Made by a program: the position numbers and the translations under genes
The notes under the pieces: generated by a model
What the model was told of the DNA's origin: nothing
The model's database searches: none
What the model saw: only the letters and a program-made list of their open reading frames with translations
Assembly (NCBI RefSeq): GCF_004022565.1
Contig: NZ_CP022987.1
Span: 930,001 to 994,000 of the forward strand
DNA from: Pollutimonas thiosulfatoxidans
GTDB taxonomy: Bacteria > Pseudomonadota > Gammaproteobacteria > Burkholderiales > Burkholderiaceae_B
Direction: 5' to 3'
Length of the DNA stretch: 64,000 bases
Shown here: positions 49,630-58,700 of the stretch, piece by piece
How positions within the stretch are numbered: position 1 is the first letter of the stretch
How the letters are laid out: every line of letters begins with the position of its first letter

Positions 49630-51638
49630 CTAACCGTCGAAGCGTTCTCGGGGCGGCAACGACGCTTGCGTCAACCGTCGCATTCAACGGTCTTTTAGGA
49701 CGCAAAGGCGTCGCACAGACCATTGTTAAAGGAGAGACCCGCGTGGCTCATTCCACTCCAGACATCGTTTATCACAATGGCCGAATCACGACGCTCGATC
49801 GCGGCAAACCACTGGCTTCAGCGGTCGCTGTTAAAGACGGAAGGTTTGTGGCAGTTGGCTCGGACAGCGAGGTCCTGCCGTTGGCCGACGCCACAACCCA
49901 GGTGGTTGACCTGCACGGCAGGCAAGTGTTGCCGGGTCTATTCGACAATCATACCCATGTGGTTCGAGGCGGGCTGAACTACAACCTGGAGCTACGCTGG
50001 GATGGGGTGAGATCGCTGGCCGATGCGATGGACATGCTGCGTCGGCAAGTGGCGATTACGCCGGCGCCGCAGTGGGTGCGCGTGATCGGCGGCTTCACTG
50101 AGCACCAATTTGTTGAAAAGCGTTTGCCGACCATAGCGGAGATCAACGCGGTGGCGCCCGATACCCCAGTCTTTCTGCTGCACCTGTACGACCGTGCATT
50201 ACTGAATGGGGCCGCGCTACGCGCCGTGGGCTACAACAAAGAGACCCCTGCGCCCCCGGGCGGTGAGATCATCCGCGATGCCAAGGGCAACCCCACCGGT
50301 CTGCTGGTGGCCAGGCCCAACGCCATGATTCTCTATGCCACGCTAGCCAAGGGGCCCAAGCTGCCATTGGACTACCAGGTCAACTCCACCCGACACTTCA
50401 TGCGCGAACTTAATCGCCTCGGCATCACGGGTGTCATAGACGCTGGCGGCGGCTTCCAGAACTACCCAGATGATTACGCGGTTGTTCAGAAATTGGCCGA
50501 CGAAAACCAGATGACCATCCGTCTGGCCTACAACCTGTTCACCCAGAAACCCAAGGAAGAAAAGGAAGACTTCCTGAAGTGGACCGGCAGTGTGAAATAC
50601 AAGCAGGGCAATGACTACTTTCGTCACAATGGCGCCGGAGAAATGTTGGTGTTCTCAGCCGCCGACTTCGAGGATTTTCGTCAGCCTCGCCCGGAGCTCG
50701 CTCCGGAGATGGAAGGCGAACTGGAAGAGGTCGTGCGCGTTCTGGCGCAAAACGATTGGCCCTGGCGCCTGCACGCCACCTATGACGAAACGATATCCCG
50801 TGCGCTGGATGCGTTTGAAAAGGTCAATGAAGACATCCCGCTGCGAGGCATTAACTGGTTCTTTGATCACGCCGAGACCATCTCCGACAAGTCCATCGAT
50901 CGCATCGCCGAGCTGGGCGGCGGCATCGCTGTGCAGCATCGCATGGCTTATCAAGGCGAGTACTTTGTCGAGCGTTACGGAGCGAAGGCAGCAGAAGCGA
51001 CCCCACCGATTGCCAAGATACTGGACAGAGGCGTCAAGGTTTCTGCCGGAACCGATGCCACCCGTGTTGCCTCCTATAACCCCTGGGTATCGCTTTCGTG
51101 GATGATCACAGGCAAGACAGTAGGGGGCCTACGCCTATATCCCCAGCATAATTTGCTGGACCGCGAAACCGCGCTACGCATGTGGACCGAGAATGTCGCC
51201 TGGTTCTCCAACGAGGAAGGCAAGCGCGGCCGTATCCAGGAAGGCCACTACGCTGACTTTATCGTTCCCAGCAAAGATTTCTTTGCTGTCCCTGAAGATG
51301 ATATTTCGTTTCTTACCTCGCACCTGACCGTAGTGGGTGGTCGTGTTGTCTACGCTGACGATCAGTTCGCACCCCTGGATAACAACCCCCTGCCGCCGGC
51401 GATGCCGGATTGGTCGCCGACGCGGCTGTTCAAAGGTTATGGCGCGTGGGGCGAACCGGAAGCGGCGGGCAAGAACTCCTTGCAAGCCTATCGATATCAG
51501 GCGATTGCTTCCTGCGGCTGCGCCAGTGCTTGCGGTTTGCATGGTCACGATCATGCGCGCGCGTGGGCTTCCAAGGCGCCCACTTCTGACCTGCAAGGCT
51601 TCTTCGGCGCCTTGGGTTGCTCATGTTGGGCTGTTTAA
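49626..51638 (+). CDS. YtcJ-type amidohydrolase (copy 2) with Tat-like leader
   Basis: 670 aa. The leader NRRSVLGAATTLAST resembles a twin-arginine signal. Amidohydrolase motifs: VLPGLFDNHTHV, ELRWDGVRSLADAM, WVRVIGGFTEHQF, FFDHAETISDK (metal His) and VSAGTDATRVAS (catalytic Asp). A Cys-rich C-terminal extension (ASCGCASACGLHGHDH, then GALGCSCWAV) is unusual and could bind a metal. It overlaps XapX by four bases. It shares fold and order of motifs with the 32060-33865 protein, but not that tail. Confidence 0.85.
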   Translation: MTNRRSVLGAATTLASTVAFNGLLGRKGVAQTIVKGETRVAHSTPDIVYHNGRITTLDRGKPLASAVAVKDGRFVAVGSDSEVLPLADATTQVVDLHGRQVLPGLFDNHTHVVRGGLNYNLELRWDGVRSLADAMDMLRRQVAITPAPQWVRVIGGFTEHQFVEKRLPTIAEINAVAPDTPVFLLHLYDRALLNGAALRAVGYNKETPAPPGGEIIRDAKGNPTGLLVARPNAMILYATLAKGPKLPLDYQVNSTRHFMRELNRLGITGVIDAGGGFQNYPDDYAVVQKLADENQMTIRLAYNLFTQKPKEEKEDFLKWTGSVKYKQGNDYFRHNGAGEMLVFSAADFEDFRQPRPELAPEMEGELEEVVRVLAQNDWPWRLHATYDETISRALDAFEKVNEDIPLRGINWFFDHAETISDKSIDRIAELGGGIAVQHRMAYQGEYFVERYGAKAAEATPPIAKILDRGVKVSAGTDATRVASYNPWVSLSWMITGKTVGGLRLYPQHNLLDRETALRMWTENVAWFSNEEGKRGRIQEGHYADFIVPSKDFFAVPEDDISFLTSHLTVVGGRVVYADDQFAPLDNNPLPPAMPDWSPTRLFKGYGAWGEPEAAGKNSLQAYRYQAIASCGCASACGLHGHDHARAWASKAPTSDLQGFFGALGCSCWAV

Positions 51639-51651
51639 AGGATACCGTCGC

Positions 51652-52092
51652 ATGTCAACCTATAACACCATTGGTACCAGGCTAGCAGCCGCCATGTCAC
51701 CGGTCTTTGGTAGTCGCGCTGTCCGATTCGTCGCGTATCTTGGGCTATGCGCGGCCTATCTGCAGGGCGGCTTGACGAAGTTGATGGATTTTCCCGGAGT
51801 CATCGCAGAGATGAATCACTTTGGGCTCTCGCCAGCGCCCATGTTTGCCGTGCTGGTCATTGCATTGGAGCTGGGCGCGTCCCTGATGATTCTGACCGGT
51901 CGGATGCGTTGGCTTGGAGCGCTGGGGCTGGCGGCTTTTACCTTGCTCGCAACAGCGATTGCCCTGCGTTATTGGGAGCTTCCAGCAGGGCAGGAACGCT
52001 TTATGGCTACCAACGCGTTCTTTGAGCATCTGGGACTGGTCGGAGGCTTCCTGCTCGTTGCCTGGCTTGATCTTAAGGAGAAACGAGCATGA
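51652..52092 (+). CDS. DoxX-family membrane protein
   Basis: 146 aa with four hydrophobic segments. LGLCAAYLQGGLTKLMDFPGVIAEMNHFGL and LELGASLMILTGRMRWLGALGLAAFTLLATAIALRYW are typical of DoxX/YphA proteins, which may support membrane redox or oxidative-stress complexes. ATG at 51652 is 14 bases after the amidohydrolase; the stop overlaps the MFS gene (ATGA). Confidence 0.83.
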   Translation: MSTYNTIGTRLAAAMSPVFGSRAVRFVAYLGLCAAYLQGGLTKLMDFPGVIAEMNHFGLSPAPMFAVLVIALELGASLMILTGRMRWLGALGLAAFTLLATAIALRYWELPAGQERFMATNAFFEHLGLVGGFLLVAWLDLKEKRA

Positions 52093-53669
52093 ATGACCAG
52101 CGTAGCGCTTTTGCCCCGCTGCGGCAGACCTTGTTCGCAGTAATCTGGGTCGCCACCATTGTCGGCAATACGGGAAGCTTCATTCGCGATGTGGCCAGTG
52201 CCTGGCTGATGACGGACTTGTCCTCATCGCCCGTGGCGGTCGCTATGGTGCAGGCCGCCGCCACGCTACCGGTTTTCCTGCTGGCTATTCCCGCAGGAGT
52301 GCTGGCCGACATCCTGGACCGGCGCAAGCTGCTGATCGGCATCCAATTGCTGTTGGCAAGCGTCAGTGCCTGCCTGGTGTTGCTATCGCTGGCCGACATG
52401 CACACGGTGGCGTCCCTGGTGGCGCTGACCTTTGTTGGTGGGATCGGGGCGGCATTGATGGGGCCAACATGGCAAGCTATTGTGCCCGAGCTTGTCGAAA
52501 GAAAAGAGCTGAAGGACGCTGTGGCGCTGAACTCGCTAGGCGTCAATATCGCCCGTGCAGTAGGCCCTGCCCTGGGCGGCTTGCTGTTGGCCAGCCTGGG
52601 CGCAGCGCTCACCTATGGCGTAGACGTCATCAGCTATATGTTCGTCATTGCCGCACTGCTATGGTGGCGCCGGCCCAAGGCGCAGCCTGATGCATTGACC
52701 GAACGCTTCCCAGGGGCCTTTCGTGCCGGCTTGCGGTATGCCCGTGCCAGCCGCGAACTGCACGTTGTGCTGCTGCGCGCCTTCCTGTTTTTTGCAATGG
52801 CCAGTGCCGTCTGGGCGCTATTGCCGCTGGTGGCCCGCGAACTGCTAAACGGAGACGCCGGCTTCTATGGCATCTTGTTGGGTGCGGTGGGCCTGGGGGC
52901 AATAGGCGGGGCAGTCATCATGCCCAGGTTACGCAATCACTTAAGCCCCGACGGCCTGTTGCTGATGGCTGCGTTAGTGACAGCAGCGGTCATGGGCTTC
53001 CTGGCTTTCGCGCCACCAAAGTGGGCGGCAGTGAGTGCCTTGCTGGTATTGGGCGCGGCCTGGATAACCGCCTTGACCACGCTCAATGGCGTCGCGCAAG
53101 CCATTTTGCCGAATTGGGTGCGGGGACGTTCCCTGGCCGTTTACTTAACCGTATTCAACGGTGCCATGACGGCGGGCAGCTTAAGCTGGGGCGCCATTGC
53201 TGCTGGCATCGGCGTACCGCTGACCTTGCTGAGCAGTGCGGGTGGCCTCGTGCTAATCGGGCTTATCGCGCATCGAGTCAAGCTGCCCACCGGTGATGAT
53301 GATCTGGTCCCGTCCAATCATTGGCCCGAGCCACTAACAGCTGCACCCGTGCAGATCGATCGCGGGCCTGTGCTTATTCAGATCGAATACCGCGTTGCTG
53401 CGGAAAATCGCGCCGAATTTTTGAAGGTGCTAGCCCGGCTGTCATCCGAACGCCGAAGGGATGGCGCCTATGTTTGGGGTGTTGCCGAAGATTCTGCAGA
53501 TCCCGCTGTGATGCTCGAGTGGTTCCAGGTTGAGTCCTGGGCTGAGCACCTGCGCCAGCACAAACGCGTATCGAAGGCAGATGCGGATATTCAACAAGAG
53601 GTACTGCGCTTCCACCAAGGACAACAAGCACCAGCGGTGCGCCATTATCTGGGATTTAATCGTGCTTGA
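52089..53669 (+). CDS. MFS exporter (EntS-like) with C-terminal ABM-like domain
   Basis: 526 aa. Twelve-helix major-facilitator transporter of the MFS_3 group (FRDVASAWLMTDLSSSPVAVAMVQAA, ADILDRRKLLIG motif A), residues about 15-400. The last 100 residues (LIQIEYRVAAENRAEFLKVL, EWFQVESWAEHLRQHKRVS) form an antibiotic-biosynthesis-monooxygenase-like ferredoxin fold, a known addition in this group. It likely exports the product or substrate of the operon. Last gene of the unit. Confidence 0.87.
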   Translation: MNDQRSAFAPLRQTLFAVIWVATIVGNTGSFIRDVASAWLMTDLSSSPVAVAMVQAAATLPVFLLAIPAGVLADILDRRKLLIGIQLLLASVSACLVLLSLADMHTVASLVALTFVGGIGAALMGPTWQAIVPELVERKELKDAVALNSLGVNIARAVGPALGGLLLASLGAALTYGVDVISYMFVIAALLWWRRPKAQPDALTERFPGAFRAGLRYARASRELHVVLLRAFLFFAMASAVWALLPLVARELLNGDAGFYGILLGAVGLGAIGGAVIMPRLRNHLSPDGLLLMAALVTAAVMGFLAFAPPKWAAVSALLVLGAAWITALTTLNGVAQAILPNWVRGRSLAVYLTVFNGAMTAGSLSWGAIAAGIGVPLTLLSSAGGLVLIGLIAHRVKLPTGDDDLVPSNHWPEPLTAAPVQIDRGPVLIQIEYRVAAENRAEFLKVLARLSSERRRDGAYVWGVAEDSADPAVMLEWFQVESWAEHLRQHKRVSKADADIQQEVLRFHQGQQAPAVRHYLGFNRA

Positions 53670-53713
53670 ACCGCGAGTGAGGTCCGTGTTTCTGAATTTC
53701 GTAAACTGTACCT

Positions 53714-54328
53714 ATGCTGAAACCGAACAAGCCGCGCCGATCGCGCTGCGAACGCTGCCTGCGTGTCATGTCTTATTGTCTCTGCGCCCATATCCCGGCG
53801 CTGGCCAATGCCACATCCGTACTGATACTACAGCATCCGGACGAAGCAAAACATCCCCTGAATACTGCAGGCTTGGCGGCGTTGGGGCTGAAGAACGCCG
53901 ACCTGTGGATCGGCGAATATTTTCCGCAATTGGACGTCCGCATTGAATCGGTGGAGCAGGCATTGTTGCTCTTTCCCGCCGAGAACCCAGAGGCTTGTAC
54001 TCCATTGCTCGCCCGGGCCGAGGCAGTTTCATCGCTTCTGGTAGTGCCTGATGGTACCTGGCGTAAGGCGCGCAAGATCGTTCGAATGAATCCGGCCTTG
54101 ATTGCATTGCCGCGCCTCAGTCTTGCGCTAGGCGAACCTTCTGCCTACCGCGTGCGCAAGGCGCCTCATCCCGGCGCGGTTTCCACCATAGAGGCCATTG
54201 CGCGTGCGCTCACCATACTGGAACCTCACCAGGATTTTCAAGCTCTTCTAAAGCCGTTCAGTGTGCTGATTGAGCAGCAGATCGACGCGATGGGCGAAGA
54301 GGTGTACCGGCGTAATTACCTCAAATGA
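53714..54328 (+). CDS. tapT: DTW-domain tRNA-uridine aminocarboxypropyltransferase
   Basis: 204 aa. N-terminal zinc-like Cys pattern (CERCLRVMSYCLC, residues 12-24), then VLILQHPDEAKHPLNTAGLA and the DxTW signature DGTWRKARKI, a Ser-rich Tyr motif (EPSAYRVRKAPHPGAVST) and the C-terminal EEVYRRNY. The enzyme installs acp3U on tRNA from S-adenosylmethionine. Two fragments of a paralogue are at 43387-43597. ATG at 53714. Confidence 0.88.
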   Translation: MLKPNKPRRSRCERCLRVMSYCLCAHIPALANATSVLILQHPDEAKHPLNTAGLAALGLKNADLWIGEYFPQLDVRIESVEQALLLFPAENPEACTPLLARAEAVSSLLVVPDGTWRKARKIVRMNPALIALPRLSLALGEPSAYRVRKAPHPGAVSTIEAIARALTILEPHQDFQALLKPFSVLIEQQIDAMGEEVYRRNYLK

Positions 54329-54345
54329 GGTCTGTCACGATGGGT

Positions 54346-54909
54346 TTACCGCAACGGCTTGAGTGCGACCGCCCATTTATGTAGCTCAGCCAACATGGTG
54401 TTGGCAGAGTCGTCGATGAGCGGGTTCGAGGTAAACACTTTGGCGTCATCCAGTAGCGTTGCAACCATCGGCACAGCAACGCCCTCGACCATGGGCATCA
54501 TCTTCAGTGTGGTCACGAGCTGCTTGGCGATCTGGACGGAACGCATGCCGCCCGACACGCCGCCGTAGCTGACGAAACTGCAAGGCTTGTAGTTCCATTC
54601 GCTGTAGACGTAGTTCAGTGCGTTGATCAGCGACGGAGGAGGGCAGTAGTTGTATTCGGGCGTGACAAACACATAAGCATCGGCGGCCGCCACGCTGGCG
54701 CTCCAGCGTTTAGTGTGTTCGTGCTGATAGTTCTGCAGCCTGGGGTGCTGGGGCTCGTCGTAGACGGGAAGGTTGAAATCGGCCAGGTCGACCAAAGTCG
54801 TATCGAACCCTTCGTGTTTGGCCGAAAAGTCGGCAAACCATTTGGCAACCGACGGTCCGACTCGTCCCGGACGGGTACTGCAGATAATGACTTGAAGCTT
54901 AAGCGACAT
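54346..54909 (-). CDS. NAD(P)H-dependent FMN reductase
   Basis: 187 aa flavodoxin-like fold. ICSTRPGRVGPSVAKWF binds the FMN phosphate, VTPEYNYCPPPSLINALNYVYSEW and SYGGVSGGMRSV form the isoalloxazine site. Relatives reduce FMN, chromate, quinones or azo dyes. ATG at 54909 is preferred; a GTG at 54924 is possible. It lies convergent to the DTW gene and 57 bases past the end of the LodB gene. Confidence 0.87.
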   Translation of the reverse strand: MSLKLQVIICSTRPGRVGPSVAKWFADFSAKHEGFDTTLVDLADFNLPVYDEPQHPRLQNYQHEHTKRWSASVAAADAYVFVTPEYNYCPPPSLINALNYVYSEWNYKPCSFVSYGGVSGGMRSVQIAKQLVTTLKMMPMVEGVAVPMVATLLDDAKVFTSNPLIDDSANTMLAELHKWAVALKPLR

Positions 54910-54981
54910 ATAGATACTCACCACATAAAGGAAAGGCCATCAACGGGCCGTAGTAGTATGGCTATCTTAACAACTACCCAT

Positions 54982-56169
54982 TCAGGCATTGTTACGACGA
55001 CGCTGCCAGAACGGTCGATCAGACCAACGCCTCTGGATCCCATAGTAGTAGTCGCGTTGCGACAAATAGGTTTGCCACAGCTTGCGCTGTTGCTCGTTAT
55101 ATTGGCCGATGTAGGTATTGCTGCTGCTTAGTCCTTCCCGCCCCTGCGAACAGTCCGCCAACGCGTAATGAATCATGTGCCCGGCATGGCTGGCCGTTCG
55201 CAGTGCCTTATCTATGCCTTGGGACGATAGCGGATCATAGGCTTGCGCGGCATCGCCCACCGCCATCCAGGCATCACCGCAAAAGTCTTGCAGACGCTGG
55301 CTGTGGGCCGGTGCACCGCGGATGGTCCCACAAGGCTGGTAGCCGCCGGTTTTGAGCAAAGGGGCCAGGTGCGACGACTCGTCCAACAACTGGTCGTAGC
55401 CTTGTGGGCGCGCGGCCATTTTTGCCGCAGGCAGGTCCTTGTCCGAATGGAAAACCACCAGCCTTCGGGTTTCATCTCCGTCAGTGCCAGGCAGGCGGTT
55501 GCTATACCACCACCCGTGTGGCCCGGCCTCGATCCGGGTATAGCGATCATCATCGTCGCCAGCCACGGAGAACCATTGTGCGTAGGCGAACAGCTGGTCG
55601 TCAGTGTCGACCGTCGGTACGCCTAGCGCCCTGGCCACGACTGCGCGGCGTCCCGAGCAGTCCACCAGATAACGGGCGCGGTGCTTCAGCATTTGCGCTT
55701 CGCCTGTCAGGCTGACGTGCCAGTTGAAGGCGCCGTCTGCAATACGCTCGCACGATTGGAAGCGGACGCCCTTGAGCAAGCTTGTGCCAGCTTCCACAGC
55801 TTTCAAGCGCAGCGCTTCGTCGAAAGCCAATCTTTCCACACACAGGCCGAAGCCGGTCGAAGTGAAGAAGAAGTCCGCGACATCAGCTTGCTCGGTTGCC
55901 CATAGCGAAATGTTTCCGGCCGTCCTGAAGACGCCTGGAAGGTCTCGTCCGGGCTGTTCAGAGTCGTCCAGGAAGTGTTTGACCAGGCCAATGGCGCTGG
56001 GCGGCAGCGACTCGCCCAGCTTGAAACTGGTGGATACGCGCTCCTCCGCCAACAGCACCCGCTGGCCCAATTTGGCCAGTGTGAGGGCCGTTGCGGCGCC
56101 GGCCGGCCCGGCGCCGACGACGATAACGTCCCATGTCGGGTCGGCCGGGTCTGCGCGGATGGACGACAC
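54982..56169 (-). CDS. LodB-like FAD-dependent maturation monooxygenase
   Basis: 395 aa. FAD Rossmann motif VVGAGPAGAATALTLAKLG near 16, and the conserved VGDAAQAYDPLSSQGIDKAL near 300 of PHBH/halogenase-like flavoproteins. LodB proteins are needed to generate the CTQ cofactor in LodA oxidases and are encoded next to them. GTG start at 56169, three bases after the LodA-like gene. The pairing with the neighbour makes the LodB assignment strong even though the sequence alone only says FAD monooxygenase. Confidence 0.82.
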   Translation of the reverse strand: MSSIRADPADPTWDVIVVGAGPAGAATALTLAKLGQRVLLAEERVSTSFKLGESLPPSAIGLVKHFLDDSEQPGRDLPGVFRTAGNISLWATEQADVADFFFTSTGFGLCVERLAFDEALRLKAVEAGTSLLKGVRFQSCERIADGAFNWHVSLTGEAQMLKHRARYLVDCSGRRAVVARALGVPTVDTDDQLFAYAQWFSVAGDDDDRYTRIEAGPHGWWYSNRLPGTDGDETRRLVVFHSDKDLPAAKMAARPQGYDQLLDESSHLAPLLKTGGYQPCGTIRGAPAHSQRLQDFCGDAWMAVGDAAQAYDPLSSQGIDKALRTASHAGHMIHYALADCSQGREGLSSSNTYIGQYNEQQRKLWQTYLSQRDYYYGIQRRWSDRPFWQRRRNNA

Positions 56170-56172
56170 GCG

Positions 56173-58173
56173 TTAGCTGGCTTTGGTGGGTGGCCGGTTC
56201 AGGGCAGGGTCGCGCTCGTGTTCGACATAGACGACCGCACCGTTGTCCTTCAGGAAACTGCCATCTTCGTTCTTGACCGGCAACACCATGCCCAACTTGG
56301 GCCAGGCATAAAGCATCTGATCGTACCCGTCGGTGGCTGATAGTGGTTCGCCGTCAGCGTCGTAGCCACGGAACCACTCTTTATAGGTTCGAGTCTGGGT
56401 GGCCTTGTCGTACTCGAAGACAATGTCTGGCCGTTGCGTGGGCCACCATGCAACGTTACACGACCAGAAGTCGCCTTGCCACGGGCTGGACATGTATGCG
56501 GCAAGCGCGCCGGCTTCGATGTCTTTATTTACGCGGAAGGCATCTGCGAAGTTTTCCCGATAAAGAACCAGGTAGGGGAATTCGATACCCGGGTGGAAGC
56601 CCCCGCCAATGGTGGGCTCCAGCGCCGAGGCGTCCAGGGCATGCGGCTGCTCCGCCAATGGTAGTTGTTCCAGGGTAGGAGGCTCTTGCAAGGTGCCGAC
56701 TTCAAAGTCTCCGTCTGCCCATTCCTTCAGGTGTTGCAACTGCAAGGTAGTCAAGCTTAAGAACTGTTCGGGAAGGTTGATGCCCAATTGTTTGTTCTGT
56801 GCCGGCTTGCCTCCTGATCCCCATAGCTTGGGCATCTTGAAGTCCTGCTCGGCGCGTTGGAATTCCGGGTTCTTCCAACTGGTTGGCCGCTGGGGCGGGG
56901 CGGGCAACATCGAATCGACCAGCCGTCCGTGTTGCCCCGGTGCATGCCGCATCAGACCATAGATCATTTGCCTAACCGGCTTGCCTTTGTCCGATGGGTC
57001 GGTGAAAGCCGCCATGTAAGGTGCGCTTAGCAGGTTGCCCGGCTGGCTTGGGCCATGGGCCGCGCCTTTAGTCTCGGGCGTGACGCCGGCGGCTTCGGCG
57101 CTTACCCAACCGTAATTCACCGCTTTGATGAACAGCGGATAGATATCGCGGTAGAAATTGGTTTTTTGCTTGGCGTAGGGATAAGCCTCTGGAAATGCCT
57201 CGTAGACACGATCCAGAATGGACACCACGTGGTACATGTGAGGCGCGAACTTCGGTGGCGCGGTAACAATCCAGGCGCCCGCGCGCGGGTTTCTGGTTCC
57301 TTCGTCCTTGGCCGATTTCACATTGTCGCGTGTGCTCAAGACGGTGCCGTCTTTAAGCGTGACCGTGACGTCGATCTCGCCGCCACAGGTATCGTCCCAC
57401 CAGCCTGGAACGTTGAAATAAGCAAACTGATTCGTCAGCGGGTTCTTGCCGTTCTCGGGACCATTCGGCGGGTTGACTGTTTCGCTGGGGTTCGACAAGG
57501 CCACCTTCGGTGTAGTGACACATTCACCACCGCCAGGCGCCGGTACGAACAGCAAGCGATCCTGGTCATCAAGGCGAAGCTGGCCTAGTTCGATATCTTT
57601 GGCGGCCTGATAAGTGACCTCGACTTCCTTGGACGGGTCCTTCGGTGTGTAGCCTTCAAAACGCAGCTCGCCGGGCAAGGTGCCTTTTTCGATGCCAGTG
57701 AACACGTCGCCCTTCATAACGACGGCTCCGGCTTGTCCGGAGGTGATCGTATGCACACCCGGATCGATAATCAATTGATCGCGTTCGATCGGCTTCTTGC
57801 CAGGCTGGATGGATGGGTTGCGCAGTGCGTCCGGATCGAACAGATAAGGACCCTGGAAGGCATAATTGGCGGCCTTCATGTTCCGGACATGGACTCTCCA
57901 GTGCAGGGATTCGACCAAGCCGGAGTCCGAGGTCAGCTCTGCAATCACCTTGTCGTTGGCGTCGTAGGCATACACACGGTACCGTTGCGCCTGACGCTTG
58001 AGTCGGGCACCGCTGTCGCGGTAGCTTCCCCCGTTGGGTCCCGGACCGCCGCTGCCGCCAGGATCTACGACCACTCCGGGTGCTTCGGGTCCGATGAAGA
58101 ACTCATCACTGTCTCCCAGGCGCGCGATGCCGATGCCCGGATGGATGCGTATGCTCTTGATGTTATTGGACAC
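56173..58173 (-). CDS. LodA/GoxA-family quinoprotein oxidase, CTQ Cys apparently absent
   Basis: 666 aa, GTG start at 58173. The N-terminus SIRIHPGIGIARLGDSDEFF and later YVWVTAPPKFAPH-type and FHPGIEFPYLV segments are those of LodA-like amino-acid oxidases (lysine epsilon-oxidase, glycine oxidase), which use cysteine tryptophylquinone. A candidate CTQ Trp is Trp565 (SPWQGDFWSC). In the GGxFxPGIE region, where I recall the partner Cys lies, this protein has PTIGGGFHPG with Thr521 at the Cys position. No classical signal peptide. Operon with LodB. Function could be altered or the cofactor built differently. Confidence 0.82.
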   Translation of the reverse strand: MSNNIKSIRIHPGIGIARLGDSDEFFIGPEAPGVVVDPGGSGGPGPNGGSYRDSGARLKRQAQRYRVYAYDANDKVIAELTSDSGLVESLHWRVHVRNMKAANYAFQGPYLFDPDALRNPSIQPGKKPIERDQLIIDPGVHTITSGQAGAVVMKGDVFTGIEKGTLPGELRFEGYTPKDPSKEVEVTYQAAKDIELGQLRLDDQDRLLFVPAPGGGECVTTPKVALSNPSETVNPPNGPENGKNPLTNQFAYFNVPGWWDDTCGGEIDVTVTLKDGTVLSTRDNVKSAKDEGTRNPRAGAWIVTAPPKFAPHMYHVVSILDRVYEAFPEAYPYAKQKTNFYRDIYPLFIKAVNYGWVSAEAAGVTPETKGAAHGPSQPGNLLSAPYMAAFTDPSDKGKPVRQMIYGLMRHAPGQHGRLVDSMLPAPPQRPTSWKNPEFQRAEQDFKMPKLWGSGGKPAQNKQLGINLPEQFLSLTTLQLQHLKEWADGDFEVGTLQEPPTLEQLPLAEQPHALDASALEPTIGGGFHPGIEFPYLVLYRENFADAFRVNKDIEAGALAAYMSSPWQGDFWSCNVAWWPTQRPDIVFEYDKATQTRTYKEWFRGYDADGEPLSATDGYDQMLYAWPKLGMVLPVKNEDGSFLKDNGAVVYVEHERDPALNRPPTKAS

Positions 58174-58295
58174 GGCTCATTCCTATACAGTTGGTGGTTC
58201 TTGATTCAATTTTGGACGGATGCAGTAGCCCGGAATTTCCATGCATTCCATAGAAATCGACGATGCTGCAGAAAGGATGCGTAGCCGGGATGGAC

Positions 58296-58577
58296 TTAGT
58301 GCTGACCCAAGATGTCCCAGTCGAGCAGGTCGGCAGAGGAAACCGTGTAACGGTTGCCACAATGTGCTATATCAGCGTAGGTCAGTCCGTGGGCCTGGAC
58401 ATGAGTCCGTAGCGAAAAGCCACCGCCAAAGCTCGCTTTGATTGATTTTTCGATTCCAAGGGCGGTATCTGAACTTACCATCTTGTCTTGGGCCGCCGCA
58501 ACGCTGACGATGCCTGGAACCAATAGCACTCCGGCCGCTGCACAGCTCTTGACGAAATCTCTACGATTGATCTTCAT
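58296..58577 (-). CDS. Small Tat-exported protein upstream of the LodA-like gene
   Basis: 93 aa. A clear twin-arginine leader (NRRDFVKSCAAAGVLL, cleaved near SVAAAQ at about 29) and a mature part of about 64 residues with one Cys (IAHCGN) and a repeated aromatic/His pattern. I do not recognise a family. It precedes the LodA/LodB genes by 122 bases in the same direction, so it may be a periplasmic accessory or substrate of the system. The ATG at 58577 has no strong Shine-Dalgarno. Confidence 0.65.
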   Translation of the reverse strand: MKINRRDFVKSCAAAGVLLVPGIVSVAAAQDKMVSSDTALGIEKSIKASFGGGFSLRTHVQAHGLTYADIAHCGNRYTVSSADLLDWDILGQH

Positions 58578-58700
58578 GTTGCGTTGCCCCGTAGTTATTG
58601 CACCTGTTGGATGCGGCGCTTGTCGCGCAGATTACCATATGGCGACGATCCGCCAGGCATTTTTTTTGCCTGCCGCCACTACAATGAGACGCGTGAATAA

